DNA of 64,000 nt from Roseovarius lutimaris (GTDB lineage: Bacteria; Pseudomonadota; Alphaproteobacteria; Rhodobacterales; Rhodobacteraceae): positions 1 to 64,000 of the forward strand of contig NZ_FOVP01000017.1 of assembly GCF_900115165.1 (NCBI RefSeq), given 5' to 3'. Position numbers and translations under genes: made by a program. The notes under the pieces are model-generated. The model had not been told where the DNA came from. It made no database searches and was given only the letters and a program-made list of their open reading frames with translations. Numbering within the stretch: the stretch's first letter is position 1; every line of letters starts with the position of its first letter. Shown in pieces: positions 1 to 9,979 of this stretch.

Positions 1-128
1 TTGCCCGGCGTCACGCCGCCGACCATTTTCGTGCCATAGGCGATTGCCTGTTCAGAGTGGAATGTGCCCTGCGAGCCGGTGAGGCCCTGACAGATCACGC
101 GGGTGTTTTCGTCTACGAGGACTGCCAT
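1..128 (-). CDS. sucD: Succinyl-CoA synthetase alpha subunit, 5' part only
   Basis: The first 42 codons of sucD are visible and the gene runs out of the window at base 1. The peptide starts [18 protein letters not shown] and continues with [12 protein letters not shown], the CoA-binding Rossmann N-terminus of the alpha subunit. It makes succinyl-CoA synthetase with SucB/SucC partner SucC, catalysing succinyl-CoA + ADP/GDP + Pi to succinate + ATP/GTP in the TCA cycle. It lies 56 bases downstream of sucC on the same strand, the usual sucCD order. The ATG at 128 has an AAGGAG-like ribosome site just upstream. Confidence 0.93.
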   Translation of the reverse strand, partial: MAVLVDENTRVICQGLTGSQGTFHSEQAIAYGTKMVGGVTPG

Positions 129-160
129 CTTGGCGTTCTCCTTACTGAATTCGTGGGGAA

Positions 161-178
161 GGTGGGTTGGCACCCACC
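161..178 (-). other. Intercistronic hairpin between sucC and sucD
   Basis: A 7-bp perfect inverted repeat (GGTGGGT / ACCCACC) with a 4-base loop lies just behind the sucC stop codon. There is no T-run, so it is more likely an mRNA stabilising or processing element than a terminator. Confidence 0.4.
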
Positions 179-184
179 CTACGA

Positions 185-1378
185 TTAGCCCTTGACCGCC
201 TTGACGATCTTCTGGGCACCATCCTTGAGGTCGTCGGCGGCGATCACGTCAAGCCCGGAGGTGTTGATGATTTCCTTGCCCTTCTCGACGTTGGTGCCTT
301 CCAGACGGACCACGAGGGGCACCTTGAGGCCGACCTCTTTGACGGCGGCAACAACGCCCTCGGCGATCACGTCACAGCGCATGATGCCGCCGAAGATATT
401 GACGAGAATGCCTTTGACCTGCGGGTCAGAGGTGATGATCTTGAACGCTTCGGTGACCTTTTCCTTGGTCGCGCCGCCGCCGACATCGAGGAAGTTGGCA
501 GGCTCGGCGCCGTAAAGCTTGATGATGTCCATGGTCGCCATCGCCAGACCGGCGCCGTTGACCATGCAGCCGATTTCGCCATCCAGCGCGATATAGTTGA
601 GGTCGTATTTGGAGGCCTCAAGCTCCTTGGGGTCTTCTTCGGTGGTGTCGCGCAGCTCGGCGATATCCGAGTGGCGATAGATCGCGTTGCCGTCAAAGCT
701 TACCTTGGCATCAAGCACCTTGAGATCGCCCTTGTCGGTCACGATCAGCGGGTTGATTTCCAGCATCTCCATGTCTTTTTCGATAAAGGCCTTGTAAAGC
801 GTGCCCATCAGGGCGACGCATTGCTTGACCTGCGTGCCGCTCAGGCCAAGGTTGAAGGCGATGCGACGGCCGTGAAACGCCTGATAGCCGGTGGCGGGAT
901 CGACGCTGAAGCTGAGGATCTTTTCGGGGGTCGCCTCGGCGACATCCTCGATGTCCATGCCGCCCTCGGTCGAACAGACAAACGACACCCGGCTGGTCTG
1001 GCGATCGACCAGAAGCGCGAGGTACATTTCGGTCTCGATCCCCGAGCCGTCCTCGATATATATCCGGTTGACCTGCTTGCCGACCGCGCCGGTCTGCTTG
1101 GTCACCAGCGTGCGGCCCAGCATGCGCTTGGCTTCTTCGGCGGCTTCCTCGACGGATTTGGCAAGGCGTACACCGCCTGCTTCGCCGGCGCCGGCCTCCT
1201 TGAATTTCCCCTTGCCGCGGCCCCCTGCGTGGATCTGGGCTTTGACAACCCAAAGCGGGCCGTCAAGGGCGCTGGCGGCAGTCTTGGCTTCTTCGGCGCG
1301 CAGAACCACGCGCCCATCCGACACCGGGGCGCCGTAAGAGCGAAGCAATGCTTTCGCCTGATACTCATGGATGTTCAT
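185..1378 (-). CDS. sucC: Succinyl-CoA synthetase beta subunit (ADP-forming)
   Basis: 397-residue ATP-grasp subunit of the TCA-cycle enzyme succinyl-CoA synthetase; usual family length is about 390-400. It opens [19 protein letters not shown], has the ATP-grasp phosphate-binding stretch [12 protein letters not shown] at about 46-57, and the C-terminal [15 protein letters not shown] segment of the family. An in-frame extension reaches 1507, but the ATG at 1378 is preceded by an AGGGAGGAT ribosome site and matches family N-termini, so I start there. It is followed by sucD 56 bases downstream; the isochorismatase-like gene lies 71 bases upstream on the same strand. Confidence 0.95.
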   Translation of the reverse strand: MNIHEYQAKALLRSYGAPVSDGRVVLRAEEAKTAASALDGPLWVVKAQIHAGGRGKGKFKEAGAGEAGGVRLAKSVEEAAEEAKRMLGRTLVTKQTGAVGKQVNRIYIEDGSGIETEMYLALLVDRQTSRVSFVCSTEGGMDIEDVAEATPEKILSFSVDPATGYQAFHGRRIAFNLGLSGTQVKQCVALMGTLYKAFIEKDMEMLEINPLIVTDKGDLKVLDAKVSFDGNAIYRHSDIAELRDTTEEDPKELEASKYDLNYIALDGEIGCMVNGAGLAMATMDIIKLYGAEPANFLDVGGGATKEKVTEAFKIITSDPQVKGILVNIFGGIMRCDVIAEGVVAAVKEVGLKVPLVVRLEGTNVEKGKEIINTSGLDVIAADDLKDGAQKIVKAVKG

Positions 1379-1449
1379 CTTTATCCTCCCTGAAAGTTTG
1401 CGACGCTGCATGCGCTTTTGCAAATCTTGGACGCTGAAAGTGGTTCTGG

Positions 1450-1989
1450 TTATTTGATGAGGGGGAGAAGCGTTTTGAACGCTGGCGTTCCGGCTTTGCC
1501 GAGCCACTCGAAGACAACCATCTCGGTTGTGACGATGCCTGCCCCGCTGGCGCTGAGCCTTGCGATACAGGCTTGCTCGCTTTCGAGGGTACGCGACGCG
1601 GTCGCATCGGACACGACAAACACCTCATACTTCTGTTCAATCATGCTGGCGGCGGTCTGAACCACGCAAATATGCGCCTCCATCCCGGCCAGGATGACCT
1701 GTTTCCGGCCAAGCCTGGCAAGCGTTTCGGAAAATCTGTCATCCTCCATGCAGGAAAAATGCATTTTTTCGAGAACAATCGTCCCCGGCGTTCCGGCGAG
1801 TTCGGGAACGGTGTGTCCGAGGCCGGCGGGATACTGTTCTGTCATGATCACAGGTATGCCAAGCTCATGTGCGCTGGACAAAAGAGTGCGTGAATTGCGG
1901 ATCGTTCGCGCGGGTGCCTGCATGGCGGGGACCAGACGCTCCTGCATGTCAATGATCACAAGCACGGATTCCTCAGCCCGAATGAGCAT
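1450..1989 (-). CDS. Isochorismatase-family cysteine hydrolase
   Basis: 179-residue single-domain alpha/beta hydrolase of the isochorismatase/nicotinamidase family. The family triad is visible as D14 (VIIDMQ), K75 (VLEKMHFSC) and C108 (GMEAHICVV), so it should be catalytically competent. Family members hydrolyse C-N or vinyl-ether bonds in small carboxylates or amides; the substrate cannot be told from sequence. I start at the ATG at 1989 because a GAGGAG ribosome site lies 7 bases upstream; the frame itself continues 18 codons further. It is divergent from the GntR/oxalate operon and its upstream region carries a GntR-type inverted repeat, suggesting shared control. It may read through towards sucC. 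Confidence 0.85.
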   Translation of the reverse strand: MLIRAEESVLVIIDMQERLVPAMQAPARTIRNSRTLLSSAHELGIPVIMTEQYPAGLGHTVPELAGTPGTIVLEKMHFSCMEDDRFSETLARLGRKQVILAGMEAHICVVQTAASMIEQKYEVFVVSDATASRTLESEQACIARLSASGAGIVTTEMVVFEWLGKAGTPAFKTLLPLIK

Positions 1990-2032
1990 ATTGCCGACTC
2001 CTCTTTTGTGGTTCGGTGCAGGATTCAATCTG

Positions 2033-2049
2033 TGGTATGCCAAATACCA
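2033..2049. promoter_or_regulatory. GntR-type operator candidate upstream of the isochorismatase-like gene
   Basis: TGGTAT-N5-ATACCA, a perfect inverted repeat with 6-base arms, 44 bases upstream of the ATG at 1989. The half-site TGGTAT is the same as in the palindrome at 2399-2408 in front of gntR. FadR-subfamily GntR proteins bind short palindromes with GT...AC cores. The stretch 2050-2373 between the two sites holds no gene that I can recognise. Confidence 0.55.
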
Positions 2050-2373
2050 TAGGATTTGACCATCATCAAGCCGGTTGTTCCGGCGCCGGGCAGCAGCACG
2101 AATCGTGACGTCTCAATCTGGTTTCGGGGCGGCGATTCATACGCTGCGTTGCAGAAGTGCCTTGCCGTTTCCAGCAAATACCCATCTGTCAAAATCGAAA
2201 ATTGAAACGGATATAATGCATGTAAATCAATATTCTAGAGCCCTGCAAAAGCAATGGAACCCTTTTGCCAGGATGCACCGCAGAAGGCGTAAAGAGTCAA
2301 TATTTTCAGCGGTGTTCCCGATACTTGCCTCAGGCTATTATGCAGCTGCGGCGAAAATTGTCTTTAATGTGAA

Positions 2374-2402
2374 TTGCCTGAAAACTTTGTCTGGTCTATG
2401 GT
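2374..2402 (+). promoter_or_regulatory. Predicted sigma-70 promoter of the gntR-oxc operon
   Basis: TTGCCT (2374-2379), 17-base spacer, TATGGT (2397-2402), about 50 bases before the gntR ATG. The -10 hexamer overlaps the operator palindrome starting at 2399, so binding there would block RNA polymerase. Confidence 0.45.
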
Positions 2403-2408
2403 ATACCA
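2399..2408. promoter_or_regulatory. GntR operator palindrome TGGTATACCA
   Basis: Perfect 10-bp palindrome 46 bases upstream of the gntR start, overlapping the predicted -10 box. It fits the short palindromic sites of FadR-type GntR regulators and shares its half-site with the repeat at 2033-2049. Autoregulation of gntR and control of the oxc operon is the simplest reading. Confidence 0.6.
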
Positions 2409-2454
2409 CAAGTCAGTAGGGTTTGCGCCGCTTTTGGGCAAACTGGAGAAAACC

Positions 2455-3168
2455 ATGAAACTTCGACCGATTGTGACGAATTTCACGCTGAAGGACCACG
2501 TGTACGAAAGGTTGCGTGAAGCAATCACCGCGGTGGATATCTACAGTGCTGACGCCGATCTCAGGCTGGATGAGCGAACGCTGGCGGATCAGCTCAAGGT
2601 GTCCAGAACGCCCCTGCGCGACGCCATCGCCAGGCTTGAGGCCGAGGGCCTGGTTTCCGTCGTTCCGCGCAAGGGGGTGTTCCTGCTGCGCAAGAGCCTG
2701 GATGAAATTCTGGAGATGATCGTCGCCTGGGCGGCGCTGGAAAGCATGGCCGCGCGGATGGCGACGGTGCATGCTTCGGATGCCGAGATCGCGTCGCTCC
2801 GCAAAATCGCGTCCAAGCACAATGACAAGTTATCCCTGACCCGGATTTCGGAATATTCCGACGACAATATCAAGTTTCACCTGCGCATTCTCGAGGTCTC
2901 GCACTGTTCGCTTCTGAAGACGATGGCCGAGGCGCTGTTTCTGCACATGCGTGCGGTGCGGTTGCGGGCAATGGGCGAGGCCGACCGGATCAATCGTTCG
3001 GTCGTCGATCATGCTGAAATCATCGAGGCACTGGAGGCGCGCGATGCGGATGATGCCGCAGAGAAGGTAAGAGAACACACGATGCGGCTACATGAACACG
3101 TTCGCAAGACATGGACGCGGCTTGAGCTCGCTCAAAAGACAAATGTGGAGACGGCCTTAGGCGCATAA
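2455..3168 (+). CDS. GntR-family (FadR/FCD type) regulator of the oxalate operon
   Basis: 237 residues. An N-terminal winged helix of GntR type is at about 12-75 (DHVYERLREAI, LDERTLADQLKVSRTPLRDAI, GLVSVVPRKGVFL), followed by an all-helical FCD-like effector domain. Family members are mostly repressors released by carboxylate or acyl-CoA effectors; oxalate, oxalyl-CoA or formyl-CoA would be natural candidates here (inference). The ATG at 2455 with a CTGGAGAAA ribosome site was chosen over an upstream in-frame start at 2374, which would lie inside the promoter. oxc follows 27 bases downstream. Palindromes at 2033-2049 and 2399-2408 are its likely targets. Confidence 0.88.
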   Translation: MKLRPIVTNFTLKDHVYERLREAITAVDIYSADADLRLDERTLADQLKVSRTPLRDAIARLEAEGLVSVVPRKGVFLLRKSLDEILEMIVAWAALESMAARMATVHASDAEIASLRKIASKHNDKLSLTRISEYSDDNIKFHLRILEVSHCSLLKTMAEALFLHMRAVRLRAMGEADRINRSVVDHAEIIEALEARDADDAAEKVREHTMRLHEHVRKTWTRLELAQKTNVETALGA

Positions 3169-3195
3169 GACGCTGGCCGAATTTGGAGGAAAGAA

Positions 3196-4965
3196 ATGGC
3201 TGTAGCCAGCGTAACATCGGGATCAACGGATCAAGAAACGGTTGCTATCGAAACTTTGACGGATGGGTTCCACCTTTTGATTGATGCGTTAAAGTTGAAT
3301 GGGATCAACACGATCTATAACGTGCCGGGTATCCCGATCACCGATCTTGGTCGCTACGCGCAGGGGGAAGGAATTCGCGTTCTTTCATTCCGCCATGAGC
3401 AACACGCAGGCTATGCCGCAGGGGCCGCCGGTTTCCTGACCAAGAAGCCCGGTGTCTGCATGACGGTCTCTGCTCCCGGATTTCTCAACGGTCTTACGGC
3501 ATTGGCCAATGCGACAACCAATTGCTGGCCGATGATCCTGATTTCCGGGTCGTCCGAGCGCGAGGTCGTCGACCTGATGCAGGGCGACTATGAAGAGATG
3601 GATCAACTGGCCATCGCCAAGCCGCTTTGCAAGGCGGCTTACCGTATTCTTCACGCAGAGGACATCGGTATTGGTGTCGCCCGTGCGATCCGTGCCGCGG
3701 TCACCGGGCGTCCGGGTGGGGTTTATCTTGATATTCCCGGCTCTTTGCTGGGACAGGCGATGGACGCCATCGAGGGTCGGAAATCGCTGGTGAAAGTCAT
3801 TGATCCGGCCCCGGCGCAATTGCCCGCACCCGACGCGGTTGCCCGCGCGATTGATGTTCTCAAGGGGGCCAAAAAGCCGCTGATCATTCTCGGCAAGGGC
3901 GCGGCCTATGCGCAGGCCGATGATGTGGTGCGCGAGTTGGTCGAGAAATCCGGCATTCCCTATCTGCCGATGTCGATGGCCAAGGGCCTGTTGCCTGACA
4001 ACCACCCGCAATCTTCTTCTGCCGCACGCTCTTTGGTGCTCAAGGACTCCGACGTCGTTGTGATGGTCGGCGCGCGGCTGAACTGGTTGCTGAGCCACGG
4101 CAAAGGCAAGCAATGGGGCGAGCCGTATTCCAAGAAATTCGTGCAAATCGACATCGAACCCAAGGAAATGGACAGCAACGTAGAAATCGCGGCGCCTTTG
4201 GTTGGTGATATCCAATCCTGCGCCCAGGCGTTGATCGACGCGATGGGGCCGGACTGGAAAAAGCCGCCAACCGGGTGGACAGATGCGGTGCGCTCCAAAG
4301 TTGAAGGCAACATCGAGAAAATGGCATCGCGCCTTCAGGGCAATGCCACCCCGATGAACTATCATTCGGCGCTTGGCGTGGTGAAAAAGGTGTTTGAGGA
4401 CCGCCCAGACACTATTCTGGTCAATGAAGGGGCAAACACGCTCGATTTTGCCCGCTCGATCGTAGACATGAGCAAACCGCGCAAGCGTCTGGATGTTGGC
4501 ACCTGGGGGGTGATGGGGATCGGCATGGGCTCTGCCATTGCCGCCGCTGTCGAAACGGATTGCCCGGTCGTGGCCGTCGAGGGCGACAGTGCCTTCGGGT
4601 TCTGCGGAATGGAGATTGAAACCATCTGTCGCTACAACCTTCCGATTTGCGTCGTGATCTTCAACAACAACGGTATTTATCGTGGCGACGATCAGAACCG
4701 GTCGGGTAGCGCAGATCCGGCAACGACGGCTTTCGTCAAGGATTCTCGCTATGAGAAAATGATGGAGGCCTTTGGCGGTGTGGGCGTGTACGCCACATCT
4801 CCGGACGATCTCAAGCGCGCGATCTTCGAGGCCATCGACAGCCGCAAACCAACGCTGATCAACGCGATTATTGACGAGGCCGCAGGCAAGGAAAGCGGCA
4901 ATATCGGTAGCCTCAATCCGCAATCCGTCGTGGCACAGGCACGCGCTGCGGCGGCAAACACGTAA
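3196..4965 (+). CDS. oxc: Oxalyl-CoA decarboxylase
   Basis: 589-residue thiamine-diphosphate enzyme converting oxalyl-CoA to formyl-CoA and CO2. The protein follows Oxalobacter Oxc along its length: [13 protein letters not shown] at the start, catalytic Glu68 in [42 protein letters not shown], and the ThDP/Mg motif beginning GDSAFGF at about 463 and ending at NNN about 490. ICRYNLP in the C-terminal domain is also shared with Oxc. The length is slightly above the usual 565-570 because of an N-terminal extension of about 15 residues. A GGAGGAAAG ribosome site precedes the ATG. frc follows in the same operon, giving the full oxalate decarboxylation cycle. Confidence 0.96.
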   Translation: MAVASVTSGSTDQETVAIETLTDGFHLLIDALKLNGINTIYNVPGIPITDLGRYAQGEGIRVLSFRHEQHAGYAAGAAGFLTKKPGVCMTVSAPGFLNGLTALANATTNCWPMILISGSSEREVVDLMQGDYEEMDQLAIAKPLCKAAYRILHAEDIGIGVARAIRAAVTGRPGGVYLDIPGSLLGQAMDAIEGRKSLVKVIDPAPAQLPAPDAVARAIDVLKGAKKPLIILGKGAAYAQADDVVRELVEKSGIPYLPMSMAKGLLPDNHPQSSSAARSLVLKDSDVVVMVGARLNWLLSHGKGKQWGEPYSKKFVQIDIEPKEMDSNVEIAAPLVGDIQSCAQALIDAMGPDWKKPPTGWTDAVRSKVEGNIEKMASRLQGNATPMNYHSALGVVKKVFEDRPDTILVNEGANTLDFARSIVDMSKPRKRLDVGTWGVMGIGMGSAIAAAVETDCPVVAVEGDSAFGFCGMEIETICRYNLPICVVIFNNNGIYRGDDQNRSGSADPATTAFVKDSRYEKMMEAFGGVGVYATSPDDLKRAIFEAIDSRKPTLINAIIDEAAGKESGNIGSLNPQSVVAQARAAAANT

Positions 4966-5010
4966 ATCCAATCCGTTTGAAATATCCATCCAAGTAAGCA
5001 GGGAATAAAA

Positions 5011-6273
5011 ATGAAAGCTCTGGAAGGCGTCAAGATTCTTGATTTCACACATGTGCAATCTGGACCAACATGTACACAACTTCTGGCCTGGTTCGGGGCC
5101 GATGTGATCAAGGTCGAACGTCCGGGCGTCGGTGACGCCACCCGCAAACAGCTGGTCGATGTGCCCGGGGCGGACTCGCTCTATTTCACGATGCTCAATC
5201 ACAACAAACGCTCGATTGAGCTGAACTCGAAAAACGAGACCGGCAAGGAAGTTCTGACGCGGCTCGTGCAGGAATGCGATGTGCTGGTCGAGAATTTTGC
5301 CCCCGGCGCGCTTGATCGCATGGGGTTCTCCTGGGAGCGTATTCAGGAAATCAACCCGCGCATCATCATGGCGTCGATCAAAGGGTTTGGGCCGGGACAA
5401 TATGAAGACTGCAAAGTCTATGAAAACGTGGCCCAATGTGCCGGTGGGGCGGCGTCGACGACGGGCTTTCTGGATGGGCCTCCGGTCGTGACCGGTGCCC
5501 AGATCGGCGATAGTGGTACGGGGCTGCACCTTGCCCTTGGGATCGTGACGGCCCTGTTTCAGCGTGAAAAAACCGGCCGTGGTCAAAAGGTTCTGGCACC
5601 GATGCAGGACGGGGTTATCAACCTCTGCCGCGTGAAACTGCGCGATCAGCAGCGTCTGGAAAAAGGCCCGCTGACGGAATATTCGCAATATGGGGCCGGT
5701 ATTCCGTTCGGCGATGCGACCCCTCGCGCGGGCAACGATTCAGGTGGCGGGCAACCGGGCCGTATCTTGAAATGCAAGGGCTGGGAAACCGATCCGAATG
5801 CCTACACCTACTTTATCACTCAGGCGGCTGTTTGGGAGAAGGTCTGTGATGTCATCGGCGAACCCGACTGGAAGACCAAGGAAGGCTATGCCACCCCGCC
5901 CGAGCGTCTGAGCAAACTGGACGAGATTTTCGCGCGGGTCGAAGCCTGGACAATGACCAAGACCAAATACGAGGTCATGGAGATCTGCAACCCGCTCGAC
6001 ATTCCCGTTGGTCCGATCCTGTCGACCAAGGAAATCATGGAAGACGACGGATTGCGCGCGACCGGGACAATCGTCGATGTCGATCACCCCGAGCGCGGCC
6101 AATACACAACGGTCGGCTGTCCGGTCAAGTTGTCTGACAGCCCGGTCGATGTGACCCGCTCGCCGCTTTTGGGAGAACATACAACCGAAATCCTTCAGCA
6201 GGTTCTTGGATACAACGGAGAAGATCTGGCTCGGGTCATCGACTCTGGGGCAGTTGGCAAGGTCAGCAAATAG
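5011..6273 (+). CDS. frc: Formyl-CoA:oxalate CoA-transferase
   Basis: 420-residue class III (CaiB/BaiF) CoA-transferase moving CoA from formyl-CoA to oxalate, releasing formate and regenerating oxalyl-CoA for Oxc. Family marks are [14 protein letters not shown] at the N-terminus, [34 protein letters not shown], the catalytic aspartate D167 in [10 protein letters not shown] (Asp169 in the Oxalobacter enzyme), a GGGQPG glycine loop and LKCKGWETD. The match to Frc proper, rather than to generic CaiB proteins, is strong, and the location directly behind oxc supports it. The start at 5011 has an AGGGAA ribosome site. Confidence 0.95.
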   Translation: MKALEGVKILDFTHVQSGPTCTQLLAWFGADVIKVERPGVGDATRKQLVDVPGADSLYFTMLNHNKRSIELNSKNETGKEVLTRLVQECDVLVENFAPGALDRMGFSWERIQEINPRIIMASIKGFGPGQYEDCKVYENVAQCAGGAASTTGFLDGPPVVTGAQIGDSGTGLHLALGIVTALFQREKTGRGQKVLAPMQDGVINLCRVKLRDQQRLEKGPLTEYSQYGAGIPFGDATPRAGNDSGGGQPGRILKCKGWETDPNAYTYFITQAAVWEKVCDVIGEPDWKTKEGYATPPERLSKLDEIFARVEAWTMTKTKYEVMEICNPLDIPVGPILSTKEIMEDDGLRATGTIVDVDHPERGQYTTVGCPVKLSDSPVDVTRSPLLGEHTTEILQQVLGYNGEDLARVIDSGAVGKVSK

Positions 6274-6342
6274 GCCTTGGCATAGGAAGAAATTGACCGT
6301 GACACCCTGAAAAAAAGGGCAGCACGTCAATGGGAGGAAAGA

Positions 6343-7260
6343 ATGAGACTTATAGTAATGGGGCAGCAAGCCTTTGGTAAGGATGTGCTTGCCAAGCTTC
6401 TGGACGCCGGAACCGACGAAGTCGTTGCCGTGTATTGCGAGCCCGACAAAGAGGGCAAGCCGGTTGATCCGGTCAAGGAATTTGCGCTTGAAAAAGGCAT
6501 TCCTGTCCATCAACCTGCGAACTTTGACGATCAGGCGGCGCTTGATACATTGGCCGGTCACAAGGCCGACCTGATGATCATGGCGTTTGTTAATGTGTTC
6601 GTCCCGGAGGCGGCACGCGACACGCCAACCCATGGGTCAATCTGTTTCCATCCCTCGCTTTTGCCGCTGCATCGTGGTCCCTCGGCTGTGAACTGGCCGA
6701 TCATCATGGGGGCCACCAAGTCGGGGTATTCTTGGTTCTATCCATCGGATGGATTGGATGAGGGGGACAGCCTCTTGCAATGGGAATGCCCGATTGATCC
6801 CGACGACACGGTGATTCAGCTCTACTTCAACAAGATCTACCCGCATGCCGTCGATAGCGTGCTGACCGTTTGCGACCTCTTTCGCAATGGCAATCCCCCG
6901 CGGATTGTGCCCGATGAAAGCCAGGCCACCTATGAACGCCGGTGCAACAAAACCCATGCACGGGTGAATTGGCACGCCCCGGTCAAGCAGGTCTATAACC
7001 TGATCCGCGGCACCAACCCGGCGCCGGGTGCATGGACCACGGTCAACGGTGCCGAGCTTGGCATATTCGACAGCGCGCTCGTCCCCGGCGACGGAATTTC
7101 AGGCCGCGTTCGCGAGATCAGCGATGACGGCATCTCCGTTCAATGTGTGGGGGGGCGCATCCTTGTGAAGCGGGTCCGCCCGGCGGGAGCGGCAAAACAG
7201 CCTGCCTCTGAATGGGCCGCCTCGGTCGGGCTCAAACCCGGCGACACGTTTGGCACGTAA
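6343..7260 (+). CDS. Stand-alone formyl-THF hydrolase/formyltransferase-like protein (FDH N-terminal domain type)
   Basis: 305 residues: a formyltransferase Rossmann-like domain (1-200) and an Fmt C-terminal-type domain (about 205-300). It resembles the hydrolase domain of 10-formyl-THF dehydrogenase (ALDH1L): GQQAFGKDVL at the start, HPSLLPLHRGPSAVNW with catalytic His103, and DGLDEGDSLLQ with catalytic Asp139, then INW-like VNWHAPVKQVYNLIRG and PGAWT. The aldehyde-dehydrogenase half of FDH is absent. Its place between frc and fhs points to formyl-group handling. Possible roles: 10-formyl-THF hydrolase, or a transferase moving formyl between CoA, THF and another acceptor. It is not the housekeeping methionyl-tRNA formyltransferase by context. 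Good GGGAGGAAAG ribosome site. Confidence 0.82.
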   Translation: MRLIVMGQQAFGKDVLAKLLDAGTDEVVAVYCEPDKEGKPVDPVKEFALEKGIPVHQPANFDDQAALDTLAGHKADLMIMAFVNVFVPEAARDTPTHGSICFHPSLLPLHRGPSAVNWPIIMGATKSGYSWFYPSDGLDEGDSLLQWECPIDPDDTVIQLYFNKIYPHAVDSVLTVCDLFRNGNPPRIVPDESQATYERRCNKTHARVNWHAPVKQVYNLIRGTNPAPGAWTTVNGAELGIFDSALVPGDGISGRVREISDDGISVQCVGGRILVKRVRPAGAAKQPASEWAASVGLKPGDTFGT

Positions 7261-7300
7261 CACCTGCCTGAACAATTCCCGAGAAGTATAGGAAAGCAAA

Positions 7301-8968
7301 ATGTCAGACATCGAAATAGCACGCGCAGCCAACAAGAAACCGATTCAGGAAGTCGGGGCCAAGCTCGACATTCCAAATGAGCATTTGCTGCCTTTTGGTC
7401 ACGACAAGGCCAAGGTCTCGGAGGAGTTTATCCGCTCGCTTTCAGAGAAGAAGAACGGGCATCTGGTTCTGGTCACGGCGATCAATCCCACGCCTGCCGG
7501 CGAAGGCAAGACAACCACGACCGTGGGCTTGGGCGACGGGCTTAACGCGATCGGCAAAAAGGCAGCGATCTGCATTCGCGAGGCATCATTGGGCCCGTGC
7601 TTTGGCATGAAAGGCGGCGCTGCGGGCGGCGGATATGCGCAGGTCGTTCCGATGGAGGAAATGAACCTTCACTTTACCGGTGACTTCCACGCGATCACCA
7701 GCGCGCACAATCTTCTGGCGGCCATGCTCGACAATCACATTTACTGGGGCAATGAGCTTGATATCGACATCCGCCGCGTTGTCTATCGCCGCGTCATGGA
7801 CATGAACGACCGGGCGTTGCGCCAGATCGTCTGTAACCTTGGTGGTGTGGCCAATGGCTTTCCGCGCGAAGCAGGGTTTGACATCACCGTCGCCTCAGAG
7901 GTCATGGCGATCCTGTGTCTGGCCACTGATCTGGCCGATCTGGAAAGACGGCTTGGCGATATCATCGTGGCCTATCGCCGTGATCGCACGCCGGTTTACG
8001 CCCGCGATATCAAGGCCGACGGCGCCATGACCGTTCTGCTGCAACAAGCGATGCAGCCGAACCTGGTGCAGACGCTGGAAAACAATCCGGCCTTTGTGCA
8101 TGGCGGCCCGTTTGCCAATATCGCGCATGGCTGTAACTCGGTCGTTGCAACCACGACTGCGCTGAAACTGGCGGATTATGTCGTGACAGAGGCCGGATTT
8201 GGCGCCGACCTCGGTGCCGAGAAGTTCATGAACATCAAATGCCGCAAGGCGGGGCTGAAACCCGAGGCGGTTGTCATCGTGGCCACAGTGCGGGCGATGA
8301 AGATGAACGGCGGTGTCGATAAGGCCGACCTGGGCGAAGAAAACGTCAGCGCCGTCGAAAAAGGCTGTCCGAACCTCGGCCGTCATATCGAGAACCTCAA
8401 GCAATTCGGCGTTCCGTCGGTGGTGGCGATCAACCACTTTGTCACCGATACCGACGCCGAGGTTCAGGCGGTGAAGGATTTTGTCGCAAGCCAGGGCGCG
8501 GAGGCCATCCTGTGCAAGCATTGGGCCGATGGTTCCAAGGGCACTACGGAACTGGCGAATAAAGTGGTTGAGATCGTCGAAGGCGGTACGGCGAATTATA
8601 CACCGCTTTACCCCGACGAAATGCCGCTGTTTGAAAAGATGGAGACCATCGCCAAACGCATCTATCGCGCGGATGAGGTGCTGGCAGATTCAAAGATCCG
8701 CAAGCAGCTAAGGGATTGGGAAGACCAGGGGTACGGGCATCTGCCGGTCTGCATGGCCAAGACGCAGTATTCCTTTACCACTGACCCAAACCGGCGGGGC
8801 GCGCCCACCGGCCACAGCCTGCCGATACGCGAGGTGCGTCTGTCTGCCGGAGCCGGATTCGTGGTTGCCGTCTGCGGCGAGATCATGACCATGCCGGGCT
8901 TGCCACGGGTGCCCTCGGCCGAGGCCATCTGCATCAACGATGATGGCCTGATCGACGGGTTGTTTTGA
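7301..8968 (+). CDS. fhs: Formate-tetrahydrofolate ligase
   Basis: 555 residues, the normal length. It makes 10-formyl-THF from formate, THF and ATP. The ATP-binding loop is [14 protein letters not shown] at about 66-79, followed by [19 protein letters not shown] and [15 protein letters not shown], all hallmarks of the family; the C-terminus has [12 protein letters not shown]. In this operon it takes the formate released by Frc into C1 metabolism. It ends 2 bases before the universal stress protein start, and is 40 bases behind the formyltransferase-like gene. Confidence 0.96.
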   Translation: MSDIEIARAANKKPIQEVGAKLDIPNEHLLPFGHDKAKVSEEFIRSLSEKKNGHLVLVTAINPTPAGEGKTTTTVGLGDGLNAIGKKAAICIREASLGPCFGMKGGAAGGGYAQVVPMEEMNLHFTGDFHAITSAHNLLAAMLDNHIYWGNELDIDIRRVVYRRVMDMNDRALRQIVCNLGGVANGFPREAGFDITVASEVMAILCLATDLADLERRLGDIIVAYRRDRTPVYARDIKADGAMTVLLQQAMQPNLVQTLENNPAFVHGGPFANIAHGCNSVVATTTALKLADYVVTEAGFGADLGAEKFMNIKCRKAGLKPEAVVIVATVRAMKMNGGVDKADLGEENVSAVEKGCPNLGRHIENLKQFGVPSVVAINHFVTDTDAEVQAVKDFVASQGAEAILCKHWADGSKGTTELANKVVEIVEGGTANYTPLYPDEMPLFEKMETIAKRIYRADEVLADSKIRKQLRDWEDQGYGHLPVCMAKTQYSFTTDPNRRGAPTGHSLPIREVRLSAGAGFVVAVCGEIMTMPGLPRVPSAEAICINDDGLIDGLF

Positions 8969-8970
8969 TC

Positions 8971-9834
8971 ATGAGCGGCAGCACACTTCATACCATCATG
9001 GTGCCGGTTCGCGGCGACGGCAAAGGGCCAATACTATTTGCCCATGCCGCTGCACTGGCCAAGCGTTTCGGCGCCCATGTCAAGGTTGTTCACTGCCATC
9101 CCAAGACCGAAGACATGATGCCCTACGGTGTCGTTATTCCATCTTTCCTGCGCAAACAGATTGAGGAAGCGACCAAACAGAGCGCCGGCACGACCGAGGA
9201 TATCGTGTACGAAAAATTTACCGCTGACGCCGCCAAACATGGCGTCAGCGAACAAGAGCCAGAGCTGAACAAGGCGACGACCAAGTTCTACGAATACGAG
9301 GGCAAGCAGGTTGATGCCGTGCGCCATTATGGTCGGTTGTCCGACCTGATTTGCGTGGCCAAGCCGAGCAAGGAGCAGGATCTTGGGTTCAACACGCTGA
9401 AATCCGCCCTGTTTTCCTCGGCGCGTCCGGTTTTGGTCTGTCCTGATACCGATGAGGTTGCCGCCGACCTCGGGCGCCATGTTGCGATTGCGTGGAACGG
9501 GTCGCTCGAAGCATCCCGCGCGGTCAGGATGGCAATGCCCTTGATCGAACACGCCGGGGCGGTCACGATCCTGACTGGCGGCAAATCCGATCACGCAGCA
9601 ACGGCCGACGATTTAAAGGACTATCTCGCTCAGCGCGGTGTCACCTCGAAAATCGAAGCATTCTCAGGCCAGGGAAATGTCGGGCGGCTGCTGCTTAAGA
9701 AATGTGATGAAGTTGGCGCCGACCTGATGGTTATGGGGGCCTATAACGACAGCTACGAGCGCGAGTCACTGCTTGGCGGCAACTCGGCGACGATTGTTGC
9801 CGAGGCCGCGATCCCGGTGGTGATGGTCCACTGA
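8971..9834 (+). CDS. Tandem universal stress protein (UspA family)
   Basis: 287 residues with two Usp-type alpha/beta halves, about 1-145 and 153-287. The second half ends with the family nucleotide-binding pattern: VMGAYNDSYERESLLGGNSA followed by IPVVMVH. The first half is more degenerate. The ATG at 8971 follows the fhs stop by 2 bases; an overlapping TTG at 8965 is possible. The role is unknown; presence inside the operon suggests co-expression with oxalate/C1 metabolism, perhaps linked to formate or acid stress (inference). Confidence 0.85.
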   Translation: MSGSTLHTIMVPVRGDGKGPILFAHAAALAKRFGAHVKVVHCHPKTEDMMPYGVVIPSFLRKQIEEATKQSAGTTEDIVYEKFTADAAKHGVSEQEPELNKATTKFYEYEGKQVDAVRHYGRLSDLICVAKPSKEQDLGFNTLKSALFSSARPVLVCPDTDEVAADLGRHVAIAWNGSLEASRAVRMAMPLIEHAGAVTILTGGKSDHAATADDLKDYLAQRGVTSKIEAFSGQGNVGRLLLKKCDEVGADLMVMGAYNDSYERESLLGGNSATIVAEAAIPVVMVH

Positions 9835-9979
9835 ATTTACGTGCGAACAAGGAAAAACAACAAGGAGGATACTCTCGACGCAACACCCCGGAGGAGCAAA
9901 CCAAACCGAAGGTCACGCTTTCTCAAGAAACGGAATGGCCGTGTAACGGCTGAAATCGGTACTTCTAGGGAGGAAGAAA

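Noticed and set aside
2050..2373. Possible small gene in the isochorismatase-gntR gap
   Set aside because: Frames here lack a ribosome site and recognisable product; the region is better explained as regulatory DNA.
3385..5688. 767-codon open frame on the minus strand opposite oxc and frc
   Set aside because: It is fully antisense to two well-supported genes, has no ribosome site or recognisable domain, and its composition is that expected of the complementary frame in GC-rich DNA.
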